Below are positions 34,493 to 42,747 of a DNA stretch of 64,000 bases, in pieces. The notes below the pieces were generated by a model. That model was not told where the DNA came from. It searched no databases and saw nothing but the letters and a program-made list of their open reading frames with translations. Location of the stretch: the NCBI GenBank assembly GCA_028281925.1, contig JANQIX010000006.1, positions 186,001 to 250,000 of the forward strand. The letters are read 5' to 3'. The position numbers and the translations under genes were made by a program. Every line of letters begins with the position of its first letter. Within the stretch, counting starts at the first letter, position 1. The stretch is from Alphaproteobacteria bacterium (lineage in GTDB: Bacteria > Pseudomonadota > Alphaproteobacteria > DSM-16000 > Inquilinaceae).

Positions 34493-35185
34493 CTAATTGA
34501 AGAGATAACCTAGATCGACCCCATATCTAATTCCCACGAAATTTATGCCATTGTTTTCTTCGGCCAGCCCAGCATTCGAGATATGACTGAAGTAGGCAGA
34601 GATCGTGTGTGTCTCGTCTATCTGGTACCCGATGTCGAGCCCGTAGCGAAACAGCACATTGGAGCCAAGAACCGGCTCGTCTACAGGTACATAGTCACGG
34701 TTGCCAGACAGCGGGCACTGGACCGTAGGGGGGCAGGCGAACGTATCGCGCTCGGCGCGGCCATCGTTCAAGCTGACGCCGAAGCTGTTCGTCACCACGA
34801 TGCCGATATCGTATTCCCAGGGCCAGGCGATGCCGGCGTAGAGCGTGTTGACGCCACCGGCCGTATTGATGGTGCCGCCGATCATCGGCACGGGGTTGAG
34901 GAGGACTTCGACGAATTTACTGTCAAAGGACCAGTATTCGAGATCTGACCAAATCAGCTCAAGGTTAATCGAAAGCGTATTGCTGTCTTCGAAGCTACGG
35001 CCGACATCGTGCAGAAGGAAGCCGATTTTGAGCTCCGGGATGTATGGATTGCCGAGACGGTCCGAAGCCTGACTGTCTTGGGTCTCCTCGGCAAGCGCCG
35101 GGCAGCAGAAAAGGGCCAGCACCAGTGAGAGTCCGGCCGTAGACGAAAGGACATTGTCCAAGCGCAAACTGGGACGCACGAACAT
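34493..35185 (-). CDS. Acyloxyacyl hydrolase (PagL-like outer-membrane lipid A deacylase)
   Basis: 230 residues with a signal peptide (GLSLVLALFCCPALAEE). The mature part has amphipathic beta-strands, consistent with an 8-stranded barrel. The C-terminal segment AYFSHISNAGLAEENNGINF contains the His-x-Ser pair and a downstream Glu that form the PagL catalytic triad, and the protein ends in an aromatic-rich strand with terminal YLFN. It removes a 3-O-linked acyl chain from lipid A by family precedent. The placement next to a surface-lipid pigment cluster suggests co-ordinated outer-membrane remodelling. Confidence 0.78.
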   Translation of the reverse strand: MFVRPSLRLDNVLSSTAGLSLVLALFCCPALAEETQDSQASDRLGNPYIPELKIGFLLHDVGRSFEDSNTLSINLELIWSDLEYWSFDSKFVEVLLNPVPMIGGTINTAGGVNTLYAGIAWPWEYDIGIVVTNSFGVSLNDGRAERDTFACPPTVQCPLSGNRDYVPVDEPVLGSNVLFRYGLDIGYQIDETHTISAYFSHISNAGLAEENNGINFVGIRYGVDLGYLFN

Positions 35186-35621
35186 TGAATGCTCCTTCTA
35201 TGGGATGCTTTAAAGAGCCGATCTTCCGGAGAATGGCGCAAAACCAGAGCAGTCGGAAGTTCTTGCCTCTCGTATCCGCCGTGCCGGAAAAAAGGGGGAC
35301 AGCCCCGAGGCCATCTGTGGCCGCTTCCGCCGGGCTAGGGGCGTCCTGCAGCTGGCGGCAGATCGTACCTCGGTGGGAAACCGCATCGCGACTGTGAACC
35401 GCATCGCGACTGTGGGATGTACGGCTGCGAGATGTGCGGCGGACTGCAGGGGCTTCGTCAAGCGCAGGCGATCCCGCATTCGCCGCCAAGGTCTGCCGAA
35501 CCGGCTCGCAGCCCCCCACAGCACTTGCCTTCCTTCTTCGGCTGCACCAGCCGTAAGCCGCCGGGCAGCGTCCCCAACCGGCGCTGCCTCGCCCTGTCCA
35601 TCGCTCCGCAAGTGGATCAGA
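35186..35621. other. 436-bp gene-free stretch with an 18-bp tandem duplication
   Basis: No gene supported on either strand. AACCGCATCGCGACTGTG occurs twice head to tail at 35379-35396 and 35397-35414. Nothing else was recognised, apart from the leader of the PagL-like gene at the left edge. Confidence 0.6.
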
Positions 35622-36062
35622 TCAGCCTTCGACCGTTCGGCCTCCCGCGAATATGTTGGAGAGAACCTCTCTCACCATCTCTTCTGGCGACAGCCGCGTC
35701 AAAGAGGTGTGGTACGAATTCCCGACAGCCAACTGTCGGTTAGTCGCGGGATCCTGCATGGTGACCGACAACTCGATCATGTACATCGTGATGTCCCACT
35801 GCCAGTGATCGCGGTAGGTGACGACGACATCCGTATCTTCGGGCTCCTCCCCCACGGGTCCCGTCGTTGCCTCATAGCCTCGGCGGATCAGGTCATTCTG
35901 AATGAGATGGTTGATACCGCGCCCGTCGGGTCCGAACTTCACCACGTAGAAGTTGCTGTACGCAGAGATATCCTCGCCCGACGTCACAGTTGCCGACTGA
36001 CGGTTGGCGCAGCCCACGACCGCTATTGCAATCAGCAAAGCGGCGGACACAGATCTCAGCAT
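35622..36062 (-). CDS. Lipoprotein of unknown function
   Basis: 146 residues from ATG 36062 (MLRSVSAALLIAIAVVGC). Starting at 36131 would put 23 polar residues in front of the lipoprotein signal. Lipobox VVGC with Cys18. The mature domain (ISAYSNFYVVKFGPDGRGINH, IQNDLIRRGYEATTG, DTDVVVTYRDHWQWDITMYMI) resembles small envelope lipoproteins of the DUF4136-like kind: a strand, a helix carrying LIRRGYEA, then a strand. That similarity is by pattern only. It sits alone between the PagL-like gene and a transposase relic. Confidence 0.7.
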   Translation of the reverse strand: MLRSVSAALLIAIAVVGCANRQSATVTSGEDISAYSNFYVVKFGPDGRGINHLIQNDLIRRGYEATTGPVGEEPEDTDVVVTYRDHWQWDITMYMIELSVTMQDPATNRQLAVGNSYHTSLTRLSPEEMVREVLSNIFAGGRTVEG

Positions 36063-36496
36063 GCGGAACAGCCACGTCACCGACGGCTGTGAACTCAGTG
36101 TCCATCTGATTGGAACCTGGTCTTGCGACATTTGTTCATCACTTTCTCAGGATAGTTATCATTGAATTGGGATTCCGTCTTGCGCGAGGCAAAGAATCAT
36201 AAGGAAGCTGACCGGCAACCGCCCTCTAGACGTTTGCAAATGGGGCACCCGCTTGTAACGCTTAGGATTTATATCTCCAAAGCTACTATAATAGATAGTG
36301 CCAATTTGTCATTCTATCGATACATAGTGGCATCGCCGTGTCCCTGAATGGCCTACCCCTATCGGCTCCCTCCCGATATATGCGAGTCCTAAGTAATGAG
36401 ACTCCTGGCGTTCAAAAGAGTCTCGGTTATCGCGACGGAGGCGCGCAGGGCTGTCCATCAAATCCACAGCCGGGCGGCCGTCGCAGAGAGGACGCG
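36063..36496. other. Gene-free stretch before the transposase relic
   Basis: Moderately AT-rich (about 36220-36340), no protein-like frame and no clear repeat. It includes the leader of the lipoprotein gene to its left. Confidence 0.5.
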
Positions 36497-36685
36497 ATGA
36501 CCGCCAAGGCCAGGCTCGGTTGGGTGAAGCTCTACGAACAGTTCGGGGACGCCGGCGTCGTTTATCGCCGCTGCGGTATCACCCGGCTAACCTTGCGCAA
36601 GTGGTGGCGGCGCCATCAGGCCGAGGGTGAAGCTCGCGGATGGCGGCACAAAGCCCTCGGATCAGGCCGCCGACAGCATCTCTGA
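36497..36685 (+). pseudogene. IS481-type transposase N-terminal fragment
   Basis: About 62 codons. The first 48 (MTAKARLGWVKLYEQFGD, then YRRCGITRLTLRKWWRRHQAEGEA) match the helix-turn-helix opening of IS481/integrase-core transposases. The sequence then drifts and stops. The DDE catalytic core is absent, so this is a dead remnant of an insertion. No terminal inverted repeats are left. Confidence 0.65.
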
Positions 36686-36779
36686 CTGACGCGGGTGGCC
36701 GGCCCAATTCTGGCCTGTTGCCAGCGCCGGCGCTGATATGGCTTTGCGGTGGCGCCTGACTGAAACCGGGACAGCTTGC

Positions 36780-36905
36780 CAATCGCTGGCCTCGTGTTCT
36801 GGCGCAGCGCCAACCTCTACGTGAGGCGCTATGGCGACGATGCGGTCAACCACCGCGGCGCAGGCAGATCGGTTCCTCGATGCCGGCGCCCTGCTCGGCG
36901 TCTAG
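36780..36905 (+). pseudogene. Frameshifted relic of a small alphaproteobacterial protein
   Basis: FWRSANLYVRRYGDDAVN is followed, after a one-base shift near 36855, by TAAQADRFLDAGALLGV and a stop. Joined, this resembles the common short protein with ANLLVKRYGDDA...AAMRADALLDAGD. The second part only aligns in a different frame, so the gene is broken. The identification is from remembered family pattern, not a search. Confidence 0.4.
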
Positions 36906-37384
36906 ACTAGACCGGAGTAGATCATGCCGCCTGGCCGCGACACGGGGGGGGGCCGGACGAAGTGCACGCCCAGCAGCGCGGCGACGTCATACTTGTGCGG
37001 CGATCGAGAGCGAACCTCGACCCGGGCTATGTCGATGGTCGGATTGGCGGGTTCTGAGCGCCCGCCGCGGGGCCTGCTTGCTAATCCTCGTTTGTTTAGC
37101 CAATGGCCGGCTTTCACGCCGCGCGCGAGAACCCCAGGTACCGGGGAGTTCGGCACGCTGCATTCCAAATTCGGCTTCGGACCAACTCATGCGGCGGGTG
37201 AGATGATCGGCGGGCCTATGTCGGCGGCGGCGAGCAGAGAATGGCGGTTGCAGGCTCACGCAAACAGCTTTGCTTGCCCAACGTCGCCATTCTCTGCCCC
37301 GAAACGTAACCTGCCCGCGGCGGACCCGCCCATAGGTCTACACGTATGAACGACCGGTCGGAGGCAAGCCAGCCGCCGTGGTGC
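36906..37384. other. Gene-free stretch containing a 13-bp perfect inverted repeat
   Basis: No supported gene. GCAGAGAATGGCG at 37234-37246 pairs with CGCCATTCTCTGC at 37285-37297, extendable by GTTG/CAAC with a 2-nt bulge. The loop holds a smaller hairpin (GCAAA-CAGC-TTTGC). There is also a run of nine G near 36944. This could be a decayed mobile-element end or a structured RNA. Confidence 0.5.
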
Positions 37385-37714
37385 TCAATGCGAAATCATC
37401 CAAGGCCGGGCGGTCGGAAAGCTCTTGGCGCCGTCCGCGGTTTTCAGGGTCTTGCGGGTTGGCAATCCGCCCTTGCAGCACAGACAGCTGGGCCCGTGGC
37501 TCGACAGCCGTTTCGGGCTGTCGGCCGCGCGTTCGTTGGTCTCGTGGGCTCGGCGCCGGCTGTCCGGCATGCCTCCAAGCCGCGGCGGGGTGACCATCAC
37601 CCTTGGTGCCGCACGGCCGCATTGCGGGCACGCGCAAGCGGTGGCACTGGCCGCCATGGGGCGCATCTCCGTGAAGACGCCATGGTCCTCGCACCAATAC
37701 TCGTAGATCGGCAT
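37385..37714 (-). CDS. fmdB: FmdB-family zinc-ribbon protein
   Basis: 109 residues. The N-terminal MPIYEYWCEDHGVF with a later CPQCG gives the CxxC half-sites of the FmdB regulatory zinc ribbon. A second CLCC lies in the unconserved tail, which is rich in basic residues. In Methylophilus fmdB adjoins formamidase and was proposed to regulate it. Here it follows fmdA by 10 nt in the same operon. The actual function of FmdB proteins remains unclear. Confidence 0.85.
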   Translation of the reverse strand: MPIYEYWCEDHGVFTEMRPMAASATACACPQCGRAAPRVMVTPPRLGGMPDSRRRAHETNERAADSPKRLSSHGPSCLCCKGGLPTRKTLKTADGAKSFPTARPWMISH

Positions 37715-37724
37715 GGTCGCGCCC

Positions 37725-38957
37725 TCAGAGATCGGGTGCGAGGGGCACGTCGATCGAGCCGTCCAGATACCTCTTGGGGCCGTCGGCGTTCGGCATCAGG
37801 TCCCAATCGAATATATCGGTCGGCAGCCACAACGTCGCGCAGGCGTTCGGGATGTCGACGACACCGGAGATATGGCCCTGGCAGGGTGCGGTGCCGAGGA
37901 TGGCGTAGGCCTGAGCGCCCGTATAGCCGAACTTCTTCAGATATTCGATGGCGTTCAGGCAGGCCTGCCGATAGGCGATATGCACGTCGAGATAGTGCTG
38001 CACGCCGGCTTCGTCGACCGAGATGCCCTCGAAGATCAGGAAGTCGTCGTATTTCGGCGTGATCGGCGACGGCTTGAAGATCGGGTTCTTGACCCCGTAC
38101 TTGGCCACACCGCCCTTGATCAGCTCGACCTTGAGGTGGAGCCAGCCCGCCATCTCGATGGCGCCGCAGAAGGTGATCTCACCGTCGCCCTGGCTGAAAT
38201 GCAAATCCCCCATCGAGAGGCCCGCACCGTCGACATAGACGGGGAAGTAGATCTTGCTGCCGCGTGATAGATCCTTGATGTCACAGTTGCCGCCATGCTC
38301 GCGCGGCGGCACCGTGCGGGCCGCTTCAGCCGCCGCCACATTGCGTGCATCGCCGGTCATCCTGCCCATATGCGCGCTCGGCCCGCCGTCCGGCAGTGCG
38401 GCCAGCGGCGGCACCCGTGTCGGATTGGTGTCGAACAGCGTCTTCTCGCGGCTGTTCCACATGTCGAGCATGGCCCGGTCCGGCAGACAGCCAATGAGAC
38501 CGGGATGGATCAGACCGGCATACTTCACGCCCGGGACATGACGTGACGAGGTGAACATCCCATGGATGTCCCAGATCGACTTCTGCGCCAACGGGAAGTG
38601 ATCGGTCAGGAAGCCGCCGCCGTTCTGCTTGGAGAAGAAGCCGTTGAAGCCCCAAAGGCTGTCGGGCTTCGCACCAATGTCGAGGATATCCACGACCAGG
38701 AGATCGCCCGGCTCAGCGCCCTTCACGCCAACCGGCCCCGACAGGAAATGCACCTGGACCAGTTCGACATCCCGCACGTCGGCGGCATCGTCGTCATTCT
38801 TGATCTGGCCGCCGGTCCAGTCATAGGTCTCGATGATGAAGTCGTCACCGGGGTTCACCCATTCCACGATCGGGATGTCCGGGTGCCAGCGGTTGTGCAC
38901 CTTGTCGTTGGTGTATGGGCTTTCTGACAGGTCGACCGCGATCAGGGTTTCGGCCAT
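37725..38957 (-). CDS. fmdA: Formamidase / acetamidase (FmdA/AmdA family)
   Basis: 410 residues, the normal length. Family hallmarks: LLVVDILDIGAKPDSLWGFNG, HPGLIGCLPD, PPREHGGNCDIKDLSRGSK (metal/active-site region) and GDLHFSQGDGEITFCGA. It hydrolyses formamide (or acetamide) to ammonia and the carboxylate, in the cytoplasm. It lies downstream of an amide/urea-type ABC importer in the same direction with fmdB behind it, matching the fmd operon layout of methylotrophs. The gap of 81 nt to urtE leaves room for a second promoter. Confidence 0.93.
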   Translation of the reverse strand: MAETLIAVDLSESPYTNDKVHNRWHPDIPIVEWVNPGDDFIIETYDWTGGQIKNDDDAADVRDVELVQVHFLSGPVGVKGAEPGDLLVVDILDIGAKPDSLWGFNGFFSKQNGGGFLTDHFPLAQKSIWDIHGMFTSSRHVPGVKYAGLIHPGLIGCLPDRAMLDMWNSREKTLFDTNPTRVPPLAALPDGGPSAHMGRMTGDARNVAAAEAARTVPPREHGGNCDIKDLSRGSKIYFPVYVDGAGLSMGDLHFSQGDGEITFCGAIEMAGWLHLKVELIKGGVAKYGVKNPIFKPSPITPKYDDFLIFEGISVDEAGVQHYLDVHIAYRQACLNAIEYLKKFGYTGAQAYAILGTAPCQGHISGVVDIPNACATLWLPTDIFDWDLMPNADGPKRYLDGSIDVPLAPDL

Positions 38958-39038
38958 CGCTCCCTCCTCTTGCGACGTGACGGGTATTGGGCTTGCCCGT
39001 CGGCTGGGTGTGATTACGGTCCGCGAGACGACGACGTC

Positions 39039-39728
39039 TCAGACCGAGAGGAACTTCGAGATCTTGGCCTCGTCGATGCCCTCCCGCGGGGCATCGTGGA
39101 CGAAGCGGCCGTTCTCCAGCACAAGCACCCGGTCGGCGACGTCGAGCGCGAAGCTGAGAACCTGCTCCGAGACGACGATCGACAGCCCCCGCTCGTCGCG
39201 GATGCGGCGCAGGACGCGACCCATTTCGCGGATGATCGAGGGCTGGATGCCCTCTGTGGGCTCGTCGAGCAGCAGAACCTTCGGCTCTGACGCGAGCGCG
39301 CGCGCGATCGCCAGTTGCTGCTGCTGGCCGCCGGAGAGATTGCCGCCGCGCCGGCCCTTCATCTCCAGCAGCACAGGGAACAGCTCATAGATATCGCCGG
39401 GAACCGCTTTCTTGCCGGTCGAAGACAGGCCGGTCTCGACATTCTCTTGAACCGTCATCGTCGAGAAGATCGCGCGGCCCTGGGGCACGTAGCCCATGCC
39501 TTCGGCAACCCGCCGATAGGTCTTCAACCTGGTGACGTCGCTGTCGGCGATCCGGACATCACCCGCCGTTGACGGCACGATACCCATCAGCGCCTTCATC
39601 AGGGTCGTCTTGCCCATGCCATTGCGTCCCATGATGGCGACGATCTCACCGGGCGCGACGCTGAAATCGATGCCGTGGAGCACCTCGGATTGGCCGTAGG
39701 CGACATGGAGATCGCGAACCTGCAGCAT
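39039..39728 (-). CDS. urtE: Urea/short-chain-amide ABC transporter ATPase UrtE
   Basis: 229 residues. Walker A GRNGMGKTTLMKAL, signature LSGGQQQQLAIARAL, Walker B VLLLDEPTEGIQPSI. LivF-type ATPase of the UrtE branch (ends with FVHDAPREGIDEAKISKFLSV). One of two ATPases energising the importer. Starts 10 nt after urtD. Confidence 0.9.
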   Translation of the reverse strand: MLQVRDLHVAYGQSEVLHGIDFSVAPGEIVAIMGRNGMGKTTLMKALMGIVPSTAGDVRIADSDVTRLKTYRRVAEGMGYVPQGRAIFSTMTVQENVETGLSSTGKKAVPGDIYELFPVLLEMKGRRGGNLSGGQQQQLAIARALASEPKVLLLDEPTEGIQPSIIREMGRVLRRIRDERGLSIVVSEQVLSFALDVADRVLVLENGRFVHDAPREGIDEAKISKFLSV

Positions 39729-39738
39729 GACCCTACCC

Positions 39739-40506
39739 TCAATGTCCCAGATAGACTTCGACGACCCTGGGGTCCGACTGGACCGTGGCCATCGATCCCT
39801 CGGAAAGCACCTTGCCCTGGTGCAACACCGTCACCTTGTGGGCGATGTCCTCGACGAAGTTCATGTCGTGCTCGATCACGATGACCGAACGGTTCTCGAT
39901 GATCCGGTGAAGCAGTTCTGCCGTCTGCTTTCGCTCGGCAACCGACATGCCGGCGACCGGCTCGTCGAGCATCAGCAGTTCCGGGTCTTGAATCAGCAGC
40001 ATGCCGATCTCGAGCCACTGCTTCTGGCCATGCGACAGGGCCGCGGCGCGGGTGCTCAGCAGGTCCTTCAAGAAGATCGTCTCGGCGACATCCTCGATCC
40101 GGGCGACGACTTCGCTTGATCGCTTGAAGGCAAGCGCGCCGAAGACGGTGTACCCCGTCGGATAGCTCAGCTCGAGGTTCTCGAAGACCGACAGGTCCTC
40201 ATAGATCGAGGGGTTCTGGAACTTCCGCCCGACGCCCAAATGCACGATCTGGTCTTCGCGCATGGACAGGAGCTCGCGATCCTTGAACCGGACCGAGCCG
40301 CCGGTCGCCTTGGTGCGGCCGCAGATGAGGTCGAGGACCGTCGTCTTGCCCGCCCCGTTGGGACCGATGATCACGCGGATCTCGTCCTTGTCCACGTAGA
40401 AGCTCAGATCGTCGACCGCTCTGAAGCCGTCGAAGGAGACGGTCAGCCCTTCCACCGCCAGCAGAAAGTTGGTGCGATGGTGTGGTGTCTTAAGTGGAGG
40501 CGTCAC
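39739..40506 (-). CDS. urtD: Urea/short-chain-amide ABC transporter ATPase UrtD
   Basis: 255 residues from GTG 40506 (VTPPLKTPHHRTNFLLAVEGL), which overlaps the urtC stop by 17 nt. A longer frame to 40638 would lie inside urtC. Walker A GPNGAGKTTVLDLICG, the UrtD-specific signature LSHGQKQWLEIGMLL instead of LSGGQ, Walker B LLMLDEPVAGMS. LivG-type partner of UrtE. Confidence 0.9.
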   Translation of the reverse strand: MTPPLKTPHHRTNFLLAVEGLTVSFDGFRAVDDLSFYVDKDEIRVIIGPNGAGKTTVLDLICGRTKATGGSVRFKDRELLSMREDQIVHLGVGRKFQNPSIYEDLSVFENLELSYPTGYTVFGALAFKRSSEVVARIEDVAETIFLKDLLSTRAAALSHGQKQWLEIGMLLIQDPELLMLDEPVAGMSVAERKQTAELLHRIIENRSVIVIEHDMNFVEDIAHKVTVLHQGKVLSEGSMATVQSDPRVVEVYLGH

Positions 40507-41698
40507 GCGATCCTCCCTTCGACGCGAGGGCGTAGCCGCCGCCGACCTGCTCCGTCGGACCGGCAAGGGCGTTGGTGTCGGGACTGCCGCGACGGCGTGG
40601 CCAGAGCTGTGCGAGCCACAGGAGTCGCGGCTTGACATGGTCGTCGTAGAGACCCGCCAGGCCGTAAGGGAAGGCGAGGACCACCCCGATGAAGAGGGCG
40701 CCCATCGCGAACAGCCAGAGTTCGGGAAAGGTCTCCGAAAAGGCCGTCTTCGCCCAGTTCACCAGCACCGCGCCATAGACCGCGCCGAGAATAGAGAGCC
40801 GTCCGCCCACTGCGCAGAAGATGACCATTTCGATTGAGGGAACGATGCCGATCAGGGTGGGCGACATGAAGCCGACCTGCAGCGTGAACATCGCGCCGCC
40901 CACGGCCGCCATCCCGGCACCGACGCAGAAGACGAAGATCTTGAAATTGGCCACGTCGTAGCCGGAGAAGCGGACGCGGTCCTCCTGGTCGCGGATGGCG
41001 ATCAGCAGTCTGCCCAGCTTCGAGCGGCGGATCAGATGGGCGATCAGAAGACATCCGAAGAGCAGCACGCCATTGATGAAGTAAAGCGTGGTCTTCGCCT
41101 CGTCCGGTCGGATGTCCCAGCCGAGCAGCGTCCGAAGATCCGTGATGCCGTTGACGCCCCCTGTGTAGCCCTGCTGTCCGATGATCAGGATCGTCAGGAT
41201 CGCCGCGATCGCCTGGGTGATGATCGCGAAATAGACGCCGCCAACCCGACGCGTGAACATGGCAAAGCCGATGATGAAGGCGAAAGCCATGGGCACGGCG
41301 AGAATGGCGAACAGGGTGAAGGCAAAGTTGTTGAAGGGTTCCCACCACCAGGGCAGCGCCGTCACCTGGTTCCAGTCCATGAAATCGGGGATGCCGGGTG
41401 TCGTCTGTATGGATGTCGCCTCGGGGGTCGATGCCTCCAGCTTCAAGAACATGGCCATGCAGTAGCCGCCGAGACCGAAGAAGACGCCCTGCCCCAGCGA
41501 AAGGATGCCTCCCGCGCCCCAGCAAAGAACCAGCCCGATGGCGACAAACCCATAGGTCAGGTACTTCCCGAACAGGTTCAGCCGGAACGAGTCCATAACC
41601 AGGGGCAGCACCGCGAAGACGATGACGGCGAGAATGATGAAGCCGACAATCTCAGCAGGCGTGAACAGACGTATCCGGGCGTGCGCCATCAGCGTCAC
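40490..41698 (-). CDS. urtC: Urea/short-chain-amide ABC transporter permease UrtC
   Basis: 402 residues, about ten membrane helices, LivM-like. The motif FGLGGYCMAMFLKLEA and the periplasmic insertion (TPGIPDFMDWNQVTALPWWWEPF) are typical of UrtC. VRFSGYDVANFKIFVFCVGA is the cytoplasmic coupling region. The C-terminal tail is longer and basic. It forms the channel with UrtB, whose stop is 1 nt from this start. Confidence 0.9.
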   Translation of the reverse strand: MTLMAHARIRLFTPAEIVGFIILAVIVFAVLPLVMDSFRLNLFGKYLTYGFVAIGLVLCWGAGGILSLGQGVFFGLGGYCMAMFLKLEASTPEATSIQTTPGIPDFMDWNQVTALPWWWEPFNNFAFTLFAILAVPMAFAFIIGFAMFTRRVGGVYFAIITQAIAAILTILIIGQQGYTGGVNGITDLRTLLGWDIRPDEAKTTLYFINGVLLFGCLLIAHLIRRSKLGRLLIAIRDQEDRVRFSGYDVANFKIFVFCVGAGMAAVGGAMFTLQVGFMSPTLIGIVPSIEMVIFCAVGGRLSILGAVYGAVLVNWAKTAFSETFPELWLFAMGALFIGVVLAFPYGLAGLYDDHVKPRLLWLAQLWPRRRGSPDTNALAGPTEQVGGGYALASKGGSRDAST

Positions 41699-41699
41699 C

Positions 41700-42626
41700 T
41701 CACTTGCGGATCTTGAGCGTGAACAGGCCCTGCGGGCGCAGCATCAGGATGCCGACGACCGTCAGGAGGGTGAGCACCTTCGCCATGGATCCGGAGAGGA
41801 AGAACTCAAGGACGGACTGCGCCTGGCTGATGGTGAAGGCCGACGCGATCGTGCCGAAAAGGCTGCCCGCACCGCCGAAGACGACGACCAGGAAGGTGTC
41901 GACGATGTAGAGCTGGCCCGCGGTCGGCCCGGTGGATCCGATCATGGTAAAGGCCGAACCGGCGACGCCTGCAATCCCGCAGCCGATGCCGAAGGTCATC
42001 CGATCCGTCATCTCGGTGTTGATGCCGACGGCGCCCGCCATGGTGCGATCCTGTACGACGGCACGCACCCGCCTGCCCCAGCCAGACCGGAACATCATGA
42101 AGGCGACCAGCCCGGCAATCACCGTCGTCAGGGTCATCACGAAGATGCCGTTGATCGGCACCTCGATCAGATCGGTGAGCTGCAGCGAACCGAGCATCCA
42201 CTCAGGGATGGTGACACCGACCTCGCGCGCGCCGAAGACCGAGCGATAGGTCTGCTGCAGGATGAGGCTCAGTCCCCAGGTGGCCAGCAGCGTGTCGAGC
42301 GGTCGCCTGTACAGATGGCGTATGAGCCCCCATTCGACCAGCATTCCAAAAGCACCGGCCACGCAGAACGCCAGCGCCATCGCCACAAAGAAATAGATGC
42401 CGTAAAGATTCGGCAAGAATGCCTCAAAGAATTGCGCGCACAGATACGTGACATAGGCGCCCAGGATCAGGAATTCGCCATGCGCCATATTGATGACGCC
42501 CATCTGGCCGAAAATAATGGCCAGGCCGAGCGCCATCAGGACGAACACGGAGAAGAGGATCAAGCCCGCGAATCCCTGCATCGCAAAGATCGCACCCAGC
42601 TCGCCCATCGTAAAACCGTCGAACAT
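41700..42626 (-). CDS. urtB: Urea/short-chain-amide ABC transporter permease UrtB
   Basis: 308 residues, eight or so membrane helices. LivH-type signature GLAIIFGQMGVINMAHGEFLI near the N-terminus and later QTYRSVFGAREVGVT. Partner of UrtC. It is separated from the binding-protein gene by 121 nt, so the operon order is urtA-B-C-D-E then fmdA-fmdB. Confidence 0.9.
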   Translation of the reverse strand: MFDGFTMGELGAIFAMQGFAGLILFSVFVLMALGLAIIFGQMGVINMAHGEFLILGAYVTYLCAQFFEAFLPNLYGIYFFVAMALAFCVAGAFGMLVEWGLIRHLYRRPLDTLLATWGLSLILQQTYRSVFGAREVGVTIPEWMLGSLQLTDLIEVPINGIFVMTLTTVIAGLVAFMMFRSGWGRRVRAVVQDRTMAGAVGINTEMTDRMTFGIGCGIAGVAGSAFTMIGSTGPTAGQLYIVDTFLVVVFGGAGSLFGTIASAFTISQAQSVLEFFLSGSMAKVLTLLTVVGILMLRPQGLFTLKIRK

Positions 42627-42747
42627 GGCGTCCCCTGCCGCGCAGTGTCATCGCTGAATGGAATGGAGTGGTGTCGGACCCGAGTACAGACCCGCCAGTG
42701 TGCGGCTGCTGCACCGGGTCCGCGCCGTCTCCGCGGTTAGCCGATGG

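Noticed and set aside
36942-36953. Run of nine G as a sign of assembly error in a gene
   Set aside because: It lies in DNA with no supported gene, so it breaks nothing identifiable.
41622-42740. Plus-strand frame opposite urtB
   Set aside because: Composition typical of an antisense frame; UrtB on the other strand is unambiguous.
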